Below the pieces are notes generated by a model. The model was not told the DNA's origin and did no database searches. It saw only the letters and a program-made list of their open reading frames with translations. A program made the translations under genes and the position numbers. Positions 37,853 through 46,754 of a stretch of DNA of 64,000 nucleotides are shown in pieces (within the stretch, counting starts at the first letter, position 1; the number at the start of each line of letters is the position of its first letter). Origin of the DNA: Leptospira inadai serovar Lyme str. 10 (GTDB taxonomy: Bacteria > Spirochaetota > Leptospiria > Leptospirales > Leptospiraceae); assembly GCF_000243675.2 (NCBI RefSeq), contig NZ_AHMM02000015.1, forward strand, positions 790,001-854,000, in the 5' to 3' direction.

Positions 37853-38015
37853 ACATTTATCAATAAAATAGCTATGTAATGGAGAAGATTTATTCGTCAA
37901 TTATAATATAAAGAAAAGATAAAAGTTAGATTAGCGAAGGTCTGTCTACCCAATTTAAACTTAGATCGGCGAACGGATGAAAAAGCGGATTCGGAATTTT
38001 GGGGGGATTTAAACG

Positions 38016-38183
38016 ATGAAGAAATTTATTCTATTAATTAGTCTTTGGATTTTATGGTTTTATGCGGCTCGAGGAACCGTTCAGCTGGGAAGCTACAATT
38101 CTGCGCAAGAATGTAAGGCGGCAATCGATTCGGATAAGTCGGGATTATTATTGTGGAGAACCCGCTGTTTGGAAACTAAATAA
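38016..38183 (+). CDS. Secreted or anchored micro-protein, 55 residues
   Basis: ATG 38016 is preceded by GGGGGGA at eight bases. The N-terminus (KKFILLISLWILWFYAARGT) is a signal peptide or single membrane anchor. The remaining 35 residues contain two Cys (QECKAAIDSD and RCLETK) that could form one disulfide. Leptospira-type genomes encode many such small exported proteins. No function is known. Confidence 0.6.
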   Translation: MKKFILLISLWILWFYAARGTVQLGSYNSAQECKAAIDSDKSGLLLWRTRCLETK

Positions 38184-38303
38184 CCTATCTGACTTTATTT
38201 GAATCTATCCGTAGTACTTATTATACGTCTCCGCGTTGCGGGAGACCTCCCGGTCGGATTTAGAATGCTAGTCCGCGCAACCGAATTCATATCCTGTCGT
38301 TCG

Positions 38304-38966
38304 TTATTCTTTTACTAATATGAAACGGTCCTTTTTCCAATGATAGACGATGGAGGGTTTCTTATAATAATCTTCGGGATTCTCTCCGACCAAAGAAAAA
38401 CGACAGGCAATGTCGTTATCATTCGGGATCAAGGAGCAATATATATGGTCAGGAATCGAATCTTTAGGTAGAGGCTTCAAGTCATACGGTTCGAAGTATT
38501 CGGCTTTTATTCCGGGAAAAATTTGATCGGTAATCTCGTTCCAAACATTACTTTCGTTTTTATAAAATTGAAGCGATACGGTTTCGGAAGAATCGGCGTC
38601 CGAATACGTGCGTATGATACCGATGATATCCGAATGCTCGGTATTCTTCCAGGACGCCAAAACGATTTCCGAACTCCCTTCCAATAAACCCGCACGTAAT
38701 CGGAGAGAATTCGTCGAGGATTCGATTAGCGCGTATTTTCCCGTCCCTTTTAGGTCGTAGCGATTCTTGGAATTTAATAACGCTGCGATACGCTGTTCAT
38801 CGGTCTTTAATCCGGGACCGAGAAGATCCTTAGGTAGACGGAAAAAGTAATCAGCTACGGTTTTTTCCGGATATTTTGCCTTGTCGGTCTCCTTCGAGAA
38901 GCTATCTCCGGAGCACGAGGATAGCAGAATTAAGAACTGTATTAAAATAGATATATAGTTTATCAT
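38304..38966 (-). CDS. Putative lipoprotein, unknown
   Basis: 220 residues. The N-terminus (MINYISILIQFLILLSSC) is a lipoprotein signal with the lipidated Cys at 18. The mature region opens with a Ser/Lys-rich linker and then a beta-rich domain (TGKYALIESSTNSLRLRAGL ... SEIVLASWKNTEHSDIIGII). No catalytic motif or family is recognised. Single-gene unit, convergent with the micro-protein gene. Confidence 0.7.
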   Translation of the reverse strand: MINYISILIQFLILLSSCSGDSFSKETDKAKYPEKTVADYFFRLPKDLLGPGLKTDEQRIAALLNSKNRYDLKGTGKYALIESSTNSLRLRAGLLEGSSEIVLASWKNTEHSDIIGIIRTYSDADSSETVSLQFYKNESNVWNEITDQIFPGIKAEYFEPYDLKPLPKDSIPDHIYCSLIPNDNDIACRFSLVGENPEDYYKKPSIVYHWKKDRFILVKE

Positions 38967-39224
38967 AATATTCTAAATAAAGATCCTGATCTATCTTTCG
39001 ACTCCCTTCGTCTTTTTCCGGCGACAATTCCTGCCTTTGTCGGAATTACGTATTACTGCGAATCGGAGCTCGGAGCATCATCGGGAAAAAATTCGAAACG
39101 TCTTGCATCGATCGGACTCTTCAAAACGAAATTCCTTTAGTCGGTCCGAACCTTATCTAGGAAATAGAGAAGGGAACGGTGAAAGTTTTCCTTTGTTTAG
39201 GACGGAGATGTATTCTCCGCCGAA

Positions 39225-39605
39225 TCAAGCGATCGGCGGCGGAAGAGATATAAGTAATTGAATTAATAATTGCGAAGAGCTAAAAGCTTGGAGTTGATCC
39301 AAAAAAACGGAAATGCGATTAACTAAGATTAGATCGAATCCCGATCTCGGGAGAAATTTATTTTGAAGATCGAAAGGTGCCTGGGCCTCGAAATAAGATC
39401 CCGAAAAAAGACCGTCATGATCCTTAAGACTATGCCTGCCGGGTTTGGCTCGAAGAATCGTCTGCGTAAAGCCTGTCCAATTTCCGCTGCAAATATCGAG
39501 CGTATCAATGATTGCATCCATCGATACTGAATAAAGTATTACTAAAAGGACTATAGTTCGTCCAAATTTAGCGCCTTGCTTCATTCTGCTTCGCGAAAGA
39601 GACAT
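39225..39605 (-). CDS. Putative small exported protein, unknown
   Basis: 126 residues. A basic start followed by a hydrophobic run (FGRTIVLLVILYSVSMDAII) suggests a signal peptide or anchor. The rest is mixed and has no recognised motif. AGG lies 11 bases before ATG 39605; ATG 39584 is an alternative. The opposite strand is also partly open but looks less like coding sequence. Confidence 0.4.
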   Translation of the reverse strand: MSLSRSRMKQGAKFGRTIVLLVILYSVSMDAIIDTLDICSGNWTGFTQTILRAKPGRHSLKDHDGLFSGSYFEAQAPFDLQNKFLPRSGFDLILVNRISVFLDQLQAFSSSQLLIQLLISLPPPIA

Positions 39606-39754
39606 CTATCAAACCTGGCTTCGAAAGACTATTTCCAAAAACAAACGTCAAGACGAAAAACTTACTCCGTATTTATTTTAGGGTTTCAATCTAATTTCAA
39701 AATAAAAACAAGACTCTTACGTGTTTTCGGCTAAGGCATTATTCTTTATAATGA

Positions 39755-40552
39755 TTATTTGAATTGAGCACCTTCGAGCGTGCCTGCCGGACCTTTGAAA
39801 TTGATTTCGAAAAGATCATAATCAGATTCCCTTAACCCGCTCACGTATGCGACGGAGATTCCTAAGTAATATTTTCCATTGTATTTGAGAGCTCTCCAGG
39901 CAAAGCCTGCCATGTCTTCGGACGTTACGGAAAATGGATGCACTTTACCCCTGGATTCGTCGATGTAAAGTCCTTCGTACGTTCCGACTAATGTTCCTTT
40001 ATATTCGAGACTCAGTATTCTTCCGAAAACCGAAAAATTTCTTTTTCCGCCGGTTTTTCTGTCCACGAACTTGTCCGCGGCGGCATCTTCATTCGCATGG
40101 ATCCATACCGTAAGACGTTCTTTAGGATCCCTCGCCTTGGACGTCTTCGGCAGGATATTTTCCTGAAATTGAGCGTCGACGACTTCTCTATCCGTAGACA
40201 ATGAGATGGCTTTGATTCGGTGAATTCTATATTGAACTAATATGGTTTGGTTTAGATTCTTGCTAAGGAAGTTTACGAGATTTACGTTTTCGGGTCGGAC
40301 GCTAAAGGCCGCCTTCTTTTTTACCGGAGTAAAGCATTCGTCTTTTGCGGCCTCGCACTCCTCCAACGGATCGAAGTAAGTTATTTCCAGAATACCTTCA
40401 TATGATTCGTAGATTATCCCTCTACTTTCAAATTGAATTAATTTGGCGACCATCCAGCCTTCCGAAAACGTTCCGAACGCGGAGACTGGAGTCGAGATTT
40501 GGAAGTAGAGAATCGAAGATATTAGAAAATAGAGAATCCGTTTTATATTCAT
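39755..40552 (-). CDS. Secreted protein of unknown function
   Basis: 265 residues with a clear signal peptide (MNIKRILYFLISSILYFQIS, cleavage near VSA-FG). The mature part is predicted beta-rich with two similar halves: GIIYESYEGILEITYFDP and GTLVGTYEGLYIDESRGKVH each follow a stretch of about 20 residues, so it may contain an internal duplication. No catalytic motif is visible. Probably periplasmic. Confidence 0.65.
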   Translation of the reverse strand: MNIKRILYFLISSILYFQISTPVSAFGTFSEGWMVAKLIQFESRGIIYESYEGILEITYFDPLEECEAAKDECFTPVKKKAAFSVRPENVNLVNFLSKNLNQTILVQYRIHRIKAISLSTDREVVDAQFQENILPKTSKARDPKERLTVWIHANEDAAADKFVDRKTGGKRNFSVFGRILSLEYKGTLVGTYEGLYIDESRGKVHPFSVTSEDMAGFAWRALKYNGKYYLGISVAYVSGLRESDYDLFEINFKGPAGTLEGAQFK

Positions 40553-40865
40553 GCTCTGCCTATCGGTTTGAAGTAACGCTTGCCGTTAAGTAAACAATTG
40601 TGGATTCCCCGATTCTCGTCAAATCAACGCGGCAATAACGATTCGATAAATTTCTTGCGCAATTGGTCGGAATAATAGACCTTTTTGCTCTTCTTTTAGG
40701 TTTCAATTTCGTAATTTTAAGCGGAGTCATTTTTATTGATTCAACGTTTAGGAAAAAAAAGAATTGCCGGTTCGAATCCTACCGAGTTTGCCTCATCTAG
40801 AATTATTCTGATCCTTTCCGAGAGATGGAATATCAAATCCGACGATCTACCGAGTTTTTACCGGT
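40553..40865. other. Intergenic with degraded sequence
   Basis: About 310 bases that contain the lost N-terminal part of the cyclase pseudogene but no readable frame. At 40766-40784 a GGTTCGAATCC motif resembles a tRNA T-loop, but its stem does not pair. Confidence 0.35.
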
Positions 40866-41483
40866 CGATTTGTTCTGTTAGAGTTTTTAAAATTCCTTAA
40901 TAAGGAAAACATAACCGAGATAGGACTCGGAAACCAAGGGCAAAGAGAAATGAGGATACTTTTCTTCGATATTCGGGATTTTACTCATTCGTCCGAAAAA
41001 ATGAGCCCAAAAGATAACTTTGATTTTTCGAATTCCTATACGAGAAGAATGGGGCCGTTTATCAGGAAGAATAAAGGATTTGTGGATAAATACTTAGGAG
41101 ACGGGATCATGGCCTTGTTTCCGAACAGCCCGGACGATGCGTTGCAAGCAGCGATGGAAATGTTAAAAGAACTGGCGAATTTGAACCTTTCCTGGAAAGA
41201 GAGAAAATACGAGCCGATTCCGATCGGAATAGGTTTGCATACGGGAACGCGTATGTTAGGGGAGATAGGCGAGGAAGAGCGAATGTACGGCACGGCGATT
41301 TCGGACGCGGTCAATCTTGCCTCTCGCATCGAAGGTTTGAGTAAGGAGCTTTATGCGACCATTTTATTAAGCGAGGGTAAGTACAAGAAACTTCATGACA
41401 AAAAGAAATATTCGTTTAATAAACTCGGTAAGGTGACCGTCAAGGGTAAGTCAAAATCCAGTCAAGTGTAAGAGGTAGTCGAC
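40866..41483 (+). pseudogene. Decayed class III adenylate/guanylate cyclase
   Basis: The cyclase catalytic domain begins in frame at about 40866 (GRFVLLEFLKFLNKENI ... LGNQGQREMRILFFDIRDFT) with no start codon upstream before a TGA at 40809. An internal ATG at 40950 would skip the first strand. Both metal-binding Asp motifs (FFDIRDFT and DKYLGDGIMALFP) and GIGLHTG are present. Near the end VKGKSKSSQV is followed by TAA and then EVVD and TGA; intact homologues read on as VQVFEVLD, so the TAA looks like a point nonsense. The N-terminal sensor region is missing. It is best read as an inactivated gene, though a short product from 40950 cannot be excluded. Confidence 0.7.
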
Positions 41484-41537
41484 TGAAGACGACCTCTCAC
41501 GTCGATCCTATTCGCCCAAATTCACGCTTTCCGACGC

Positions 41538-42764
41538 TCAAGCCTCTTGTAAGAGTCCGGCTTTTGGGGCGGGTGCGGCGATTCTTCTCTTCAGTTTCTG
41601 ACGAAAATCCTGTAAAACGTTCATATAGTAGATATACGCATCGTATGGAGAGGAATATGGACTAAAATATTTATGTACATCGCCGTCGTTAAAGTACTTA
41701 GTGCACATATAATAAAAATGATCCGAGGTTTGTAATTTTCCGTACGTATCCAGCAACTCTTCGTCTCCGAAACTATAGACCTTATCCTCGAGCTCATATA
41801 CGGCCTCGAGAGCTTGGCGCTGCATCGAGTTGCCTAACCACGCGGAAGTGTCTCTCTCCATGTCCGCCCAGGATACGGGTTCATGAGTATCAATGTCTCC
41901 GATCGGATGATAATTCTCGGCCGCTCTTGAGACGGTGTTGAATTTAAAATCCGGATGCCGTTTTATCTCCGAAGGCAATAGTTTAAGGAATTCGAATATT
42001 CCGGAATTCGCCCACTGATGTTCGCCGAATGTTTCAAAGTCCATGAACAGGTTGACGCATTCTCCGTTTCCGGCGACCGAATGAACCCAATTCGAGAATT
42101 TATCCGCTTTTAAGGGATAAGCGGTCCAGGTTTTTTCGGAAAAACGAAATGCTATATCGTCGCTTAATCGATAATTTTTCAGCATTAACTTTAAACCCGG
42201 TTCGTACTTAGCCTTATAGAGGAAATTAGGGCTTCTCCAATCCAAAAGTCTATCGACTCCTTCCATTAGCATAACCGAATATCCCATATTTCTAACTAAA
42301 CTTCCGATCCGATTGGAATATATCAGCTCGGTATTCCGGAACGCTTCCGGTAAAACTCCAAGTTCACGTTTAATGGTTTTTCGGTGTTTTTGAACGTGCC
42401 TGTTAAACTCCCTCTCGGAGAATAAACTTGAGAGCGAATGGTAATATGTTTCCGCCAGAAATTCGACATTACCGGTATCCGCCAGCCGTTTGAATCGGTC
42501 CAGAACCGCGGGGCACCATTTCTTAAACTGATCGATGGCCGTTCCGGAAATCGAAAACGTAAAATTGAATTCGTCCTTGTGCTCTTGAATCAGATCCAGC
42601 AGTAATTGCGTGGTAGGTAAATAGCATTTTTCAGCGACTTTTCTTAGTATCGCGGAATTCTTTCCATCATCAAAATACGTATCATCCTTTCCTATCTGGA
42701 AAAACCCGTACGGCTTTAGCCGAAACGGTTGATGGACCTCGAAATAAAAGCAAACTGATATCAT
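41538..42764 (-). CDS. GH57 family glycoside hydrolase (alpha-amylase-like)
   Basis: 408 residues, cytoplasmic (no signal). It starts with the GH57 signature SVCFYFEVHQPFRL. The nucleophile is E146 in FRNTELIYSN and the probable acid/base D242 in FMDFETFGEH. Family members act on alpha-1,4-glucans such as glycogen or amylose. The ATG overlaps the stop of the glycosyltransferase gene by four bases, so the pair is co-translated. Together they probably make and trim an alpha-glucan. Confidence 0.92.
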   Translation of the reverse strand: MISVCFYFEVHQPFRLKPYGFFQIGKDDTYFDDGKNSAILRKVAEKCYLPTTQLLLDLIQEHKDEFNFTFSISGTAIDQFKKWCPAVLDRFKRLADTGNVEFLAETYYHSLSSLFSEREFNRHVQKHRKTIKRELGVLPEAFRNTELIYSNRIGSLVRNMGYSVMLMEGVDRLLDWRSPNFLYKAKYEPGLKLMLKNYRLSDDIAFRFSEKTWTAYPLKADKFSNWVHSVAGNGECVNLFMDFETFGEHQWANSGIFEFLKLLPSEIKRHPDFKFNTVSRAAENYHPIGDIDTHEPVSWADMERDTSAWLGNSMQRQALEAVYELEDKVYSFGDEELLDTYGKLQTSDHFYYMCTKYFNDGDVHKYFSPYSSPYDAYIYYMNVLQDFRQKLKRRIAAPAPKAGLLQEA

Positions 42765-44116
42765 ATTTTTCTCCTATACACGTCTTCGATTTTTTTTGCA
42801 TTCATATGCCAGGTGAGTTTAGAGGCATCTTTTTTAGCTTCTTGCCCCATTAGGTCTCTTAATGTTCCGCTTTTGAGTAAGGCGATCGTTTTAGCAGCCA
42901 GTTCATCCGTGTCCCAAAAGTTCACCTTTAGGCATCGATTGACGACTTCACTTACTCCCGATTGGTTAGATAGTATAACAGGAAGATTATGCGACATGGC
43001 TTCCAATGCAGTTAAGCCGAACGGCTCCGAAACGGAAGGCATGATGTAAAGATCGCTTATTTTATAAAGTCGATGTGCGTTTTCTTTATTCAAATATCCG
43101 GTATAGTGAAAATGTTTTCCCATTCCCAAATCCGCGGATAATTCGATCATTCTATGATGAAGATCTCCCGTCCCTGCCATGACGAATCGGACATTCGGAA
43201 CTTCGCGAACGATTTTCACTGCGGCTTGGATAAAGTAATCCGGTCCTTTTTGATACGTGATTCGTCCTAAGAATAAAACGATCGGATCGTCGATGATCCT
43301 CTCCTTACCTTCGAAGTATTCCGATTCTGTGCCTTCGGATATTCCGTTATGGGCGACGAAGATTTTATTAGGATCGGCCTGGTATCTTTCTTGTAATAAG
43401 TTCTTAGTGTAATCGCTTACCGTTATGATCTTATCGGAGAATTCGCAGGCATCCTTTTCTACCTGCTTTATGTAATCGTTTTGATTTTCGCCCGATCGAT
43501 CGTATTCAGTTGCATGAAAATGTAATATTGTTTCTGTCGTAAGTTCGGTTCGAATTTTTTTAGCCGCAGGAAAAGTCATCCAATCGTGGGCGTGAATTAA
43601 ATCCGGTTTCAATACGGCTGCGACTTTGGCCGCAAAATCCGCGTATTTATGGATGTCATGAAATATGACAGGACCGTAACCGCCGGATATAGGAATCGGT
43701 AGGGCCGTGGAACTCTTCTTTATTCCTGTCTTTTCCGGGCCTGCAGTTCTTTCGAAAGTTTCCGAATGTGTCCACCTTCGATCTTTTCCATCGCTGAACG
43801 TGCTATAAGGCGAGAAGCTTAGATTTTCGCTGCTTTCTTGAACATTGAAAGAATGAGTTAGAATTAATTCGTTTTGGTCTTCTTGAGTAAGAAGTCGCCA
43901 CCCGGAACTTATGTCCAGTAAATTGACGCCTTCGATTTGCTCCTCGTCACCATGTAGTTTAGGGAGCAACAAAAAGATGGTGTGTCCTAATTTCGATAAG
44001 GAATTCACGATTCCCTGACAAGCAACACCGAGTCCGCCCGCGACGTGAGGCGGGTATTCCCAACCCAGCATAAGTACGCTCTTGGGCGGCGTATTTTTTA
44101 GTTCAGTATCGTTCAC
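42761..44116 (-). CDS. GT4/GT5-type glycosyltransferase (glycogen-synthase-like)
   Basis: 451 residues, GT-B fold. The N-domain opens LMLGWEYPPHVAGGLGVACQ, the usual GG loop of starch/glycogen synthases, and contains LIHAHDWMTFPAAKKI. The C-domain has LFLGRITYQKGPDYFIQAAV and the nucleotide-sugar E-x7-E region SEPFGLTALEAM. It is likely to elongate an alpha-glucan from an NDP-glucose. It is the first gene of the two-gene operon with GH57. Confidence 0.9.
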   Translation of the reverse strand: MNDTELKNTPPKSVLMLGWEYPPHVAGGLGVACQGIVNSLSKLGHTIFLLLPKLHGDEEQIEGVNLLDISSGWRLLTQEDQNELILTHSFNVQESSENLSFSPYSTFSDGKDRRWTHSETFERTAGPEKTGIKKSSTALPIPISGGYGPVIFHDIHKYADFAAKVAAVLKPDLIHAHDWMTFPAAKKIRTELTTETILHFHATEYDRSGENQNDYIKQVEKDACEFSDKIITVSDYTKNLLQERYQADPNKIFVAHNGISEGTESEYFEGKERIIDDPIVLFLGRITYQKGPDYFIQAAVKIVREVPNVRFVMAGTGDLHHRMIELSADLGMGKHFHYTGYLNKENAHRLYKISDLYIMPSVSEPFGLTALEAMSHNLPVILSNQSGVSEVVNRCLKVNFWDTDELAAKTIALLKSGTLRDLMGQEAKKDASKLTWHMNAKKIEDVYRRKI

Positions 44117-44398
44117 GGCTACAGCTCGTCGTCATGTCATTTAATAATGATTAGTAATACTATATTTTCCGTATTACGCAACCGGCGGAGTGGCAAGCCG
44201 CATAAATAAAAGGAAATCGAGTAATATACCGGGTGAAAATATTTCCATGCTTTATCTTTTCGATACTCGCCTAATGAAGCCCATTTGATTTAAACTCTTG
44301 CTACGAATCGTTGACAAAAAGCATTCGTAAAACGGATATTAATTATTTTATAATGAATGTAGTTTAAGGTATAATGAGAAAACGTATCGAGGGAAAAT

Positions 44399-44776
44399 AT
44401 GCGACATTCAGTTCTTTGGATAGATTCGGAGCAGGCAAAAGGATTCGTTTTTACGAAAGATTCGTTCGAAATGAATACAGACTTAGATAGGATTAAGCCG
44501 AAACATCATGATAATCATCCGGATAGAATCGATCAGATTCATAATGAGGAAATAAAACATTTCTTCCATGAAGTTTCTCAAAAGCTAGGATCGTCAAGCG
44601 ACCTACTCATTGCCGGACCCGGCATGGCAAAGAATCATTTCAAATCGTATTTAGAGACCCATATGCCCGAATTGGCTAAGAAAGTGATCGGAGTCGTTAC
44701 GATGGACCATCCGACTGCTCCCGAAATCATTAAATCCGCCAAGGAATTTTATCACGATCACCATTTGAAGATTTGA
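44399..44776 (+). CDS. Small eRF1-domain-2-like protein
   Basis: 125 residues. It matches the bacterial family related to domain 2 of eukaryotic/archaeal release factor 1, often annotated as translational machinery protein: HSVLWIDSEQAKGFVF, then SSDLLIAGPGMAKNHFKSYL and VIGVVTMDHPTAPEI. It is His-rich in the middle. The role in bacteria is unsettled. GAGGG precedes ATG 44399, and a TATAAT at 44370-44375 could be its -10. It ends at a long hairpin shared with the convergent DUF2461 gene. Confidence 0.65.
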   Translation: MRHSVLWIDSEQAKGFVFTKDSFEMNTDLDRIKPKHHDNHPDRIDQIHNEEIKHFFHEVSQKLGSSSDLLIAGPGMAKNHFKSYLETHMPELAKKVIGVVTMDHPTAPEIIKSAKEFYHDHHLKI

Positions 44777-44791
44777 AGACCGTTCCGAAAT

Positions 44792-44820
44792 TCCCTTTTC
44801 GATAAGATTCCGAAAAGGGA
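44792..44820. terminator. Bidirectional hairpin between convergent genes
   Basis: A perfect 10-bp stem, TCCCTTTTCG / CGAAAAGGGA, with a 9-base loop. T-rich arms on both strands fit a bidirectional terminator. Confidence 0.65.
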
Positions 44821-44849
44821 TATCTTACTCGAAAGAAGCCGCATTGCAG

Positions 44850-45506
44850 TCAAAGTTTTAACGCTTTGTTTAAAAATCGATTGAGCGGGAGTAATTGTTC
44901 GAAGGATTTTAGACAAAGTTTAACGAAGCGATCGTCTATTACCTCTTTATCGCTAAATTTGCGGATCGCGATGAAACTTTTCAAACGGAGTAAGTCGATA
45001 TCCGGATGATCTTTCGAAAATCCTTTTGGGGCTGAGTTTAATCGTTCCCCTTTAAGCTCCTTAAATTGATTTTTAAAACTCTTTGCTCCGATTATATTTC
45101 TGAGTTCCGTTGAATCCGATGCGATGGCCTTTCGGACGGAAAGTAGAGCAGGAGAGGGCGGGAGATACAATCCCCCGGCTACCATCGATTCTCCCGGAGC
45201 AACGTGCACGTAATAACCGGCCGAAACTTCCTTTTTGCCCGCAGTGGCGATCCAAGCCCCGAAATTGGTCTTATACGGTGATTTATCCTTCGCAAATCGC
45301 ACATCCTTATAGATTCGGAATACGCAGTCTTTCGCGCTTCGATTTCGGATGCTCGAATCGAAAGTATGTATTCCAAGAATCAAATCTTCCACGAATTTGT
45401 AAAATTCGTTTAATGAGGAACGATAAACTAATTCATTTTTCTTGAACCAATCCCTATTATTATTCTTGGATAGATTCTTTAAGAAATCCAATATTTGTTT
45501 TTGCAT
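44850..45506 (-). CDS. DUF2461 family protein
   Basis: 218 residues spanning the whole DUF2461 (TIGR02453) domain: ILDFLKNLSKNNNRDWFKKN, DCVFRIYKDVRFAKDKSPYK, GYYVHVAPGESMVAGGLYLP. The family is widespread in bacteria and fungi, cytoplasmic, with no known activity. Length is normal. It stands alone with its own upstream region. Confidence 0.9.
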   Translation of the reverse strand: MQKQILDFLKNLSKNNNRDWFKKNELVYRSSLNEFYKFVEDLILGIHTFDSSIRNRSAKDCVFRIYKDVRFAKDKSPYKTNFGAWIATAGKKEVSAGYYVHVAPGESMVAGGLYLPPSPALLSVRKAIASDSTELRNIIGAKSFKNQFKELKGERLNSAPKGFSKDHPDIDLLRLKSFIAIRKFSDKEVIDDRFVKLCLKSFEQLLPLNRFLNKALKL

Positions 45507-45578
45507 GTCCTCTTCTTCTTTTCCTAAATCGAATATTTCCTACGATTTACTAGGATCTTACTATCACAGATCGGTTGA

Positions 45579-46385
45579 TTAGCGAAACCAAAACCGTTCT
45601 CCCCTTTGAAAATTAGAGACGCCTTCACGAAATGAATCGCTAGTTACCACGGGGTAGATACCTCTCGCCTCGATTTCTAAAGCCTCCTCCAACGGCCTTC
45701 CATATCCGTCTATCGCGGAGGATAAATCCGCCATTAATGCGTCTCTGGGAACGGAGCAAATTTGTTCGGCATAGCGTCTTGCTCTCTCGATGCCTTTTCC
45801 CTTAGGAACGATTTCCCATACTAGTCCGATTGCTTGGGCTCTTTCCGCTCGAATTCGTTGGCCGGTGATAATTAAAGGTAAGGCGGATCCGGGTCCTATT
45901 AACCAAGGGAGATAGACAGTTCCGCCGTCTGCCAAGGGAACTCCCCAGCGTCGACATGCGACGGAAAACATCGCCTGTTTTTCCGCTATTCGGATATGTC
46001 CATGGCAAAATAATTCGAGCCCGCCTGCATACGTATAACCTTGCGAAACCGTTATGACCGGTTTTCGTTGCACGACTCTGGATCCACCCATCGGGCCCGT
46101 TGAATTTTTGACCCAATGCCGGATTTCATCGTTTGTGCCGTTGATATCCATCAGCGTTTCCAAAGCGTTTAAATCGGCGCCGGCACAAAACGATTTTTCT
46201 CCGTTTCCCCGCAGGATTGCAACCGTCAGATCGGCATCGTCCCTGAATCGTTTCCATGCGGAGAGTAGAAGTTCTGCCGTTTCTCCGTTCACGCAATTAT
46301 GGACCTCCGGCCGATTGATGATAATTTCGAAAATGTTACCATTTTTTACGGGAAGAACGTTTGTTAGAACGGTTTTTTGACTCAT
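45579..46385 (-). CDS. Enoyl-CoA hydratase/isomerase family protein
   Basis: 268 residues from ATG 46385 (CTGGAGAA ten bases upstream; the frame is open further back but lacks a site). Crotonase fold: FEIIINRPEVHNCVNGETA, oxyanion-hole segment SFCAGADLNALE, and GYTYAGGLELFCHGHIRIAE, then F-S-V-A-C-R-R-W-G-V-P-L-A-D-G. The usual catalytic Glu positions are partly replaced (GLELFCHG; ADGGTVYLP), so the exact reaction is uncertain. It would work in acyl-CoA metabolism. Divergent from the AraC gene at 46755. Confidence 0.88.
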   Translation of the reverse strand: MSQKTVLTNVLPVKNGNIFEIIINRPEVHNCVNGETAELLLSAWKRFRDDADLTVAILRGNGEKSFCAGADLNALETLMDINGTNDEIRHWVKNSTGPMGGSRVVQRKPVITVSQGYTYAGGLELFCHGHIRIAEKQAMFSVACRRWGVPLADGGTVYLPWLIGPGSALPLIITGQRIRAERAQAIGLVWEIVPKGKGIERARRYAEQICSVPRDALMADLSSAIDGYGRPLEEALEIEARGIYPVVTSDSFREGVSNFQRGERFWFR

Positions 46386-46754
46386 CGGAAATTCTCCAGG
46401 ACAAAGTTTTGGAAAGTAAACTTTTGATTCGCGCCTAACGATATACGGACCGAAAGTTTGGAAAAGAAGAAAAGAATTCGAAACGTCCAAATAATTTCAC
46501 CGAATTTCTTGGCAGCGTTGTTCTACTCGATTTCATCGAATCCGGATAAATTTATGACTCATTTGGTTCTAGATTCATATTCGTTCTTGAACCGTTCGTT
46601 CCGCACGCTAGACTTTTATCGAAGGAGAGTAAAAATTTCGATGCAGGTCCGAGATTCTACGCTACAAAGTTTTTGTGTAATTTTCCGATTCTTATTTGAT
46701 AAACGATATGAATGAGCTCCAAATTTTACTAGCGAATGCTTTTCAAAGGAAGAA
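46386..46754. other. Divergent intergenic region
   Basis: About 370 bases between the enoyl-CoA hydratase-like gene and an AraC regulator transcribed away from each other. It probably contains both promoters. A plus-strand frame at 46458-46715 looks non-coding. No strong palindrome was seen. Confidence 0.35.

Noticed and set aside
40766..40784. tRNA 3' end or attachment site suggested by GGTTCGAATCC
   Set aside because: The T-stem does not pair and no acceptor, D or anticodon arms can be drawn around it.
44311..44354. Promoter made of TTGACA (44311) and TATAAT (44349)
   Set aside because: The spacing of 32 bases is too long; the TATAAT at 44370 is a better -10, but no matching -35 was found.
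46458..46715. Plus-strand 85-residue ORF before the AraC gene
   Set aside because: No ribosome site and non-coding-like composition; it fills a divergent promoter region.
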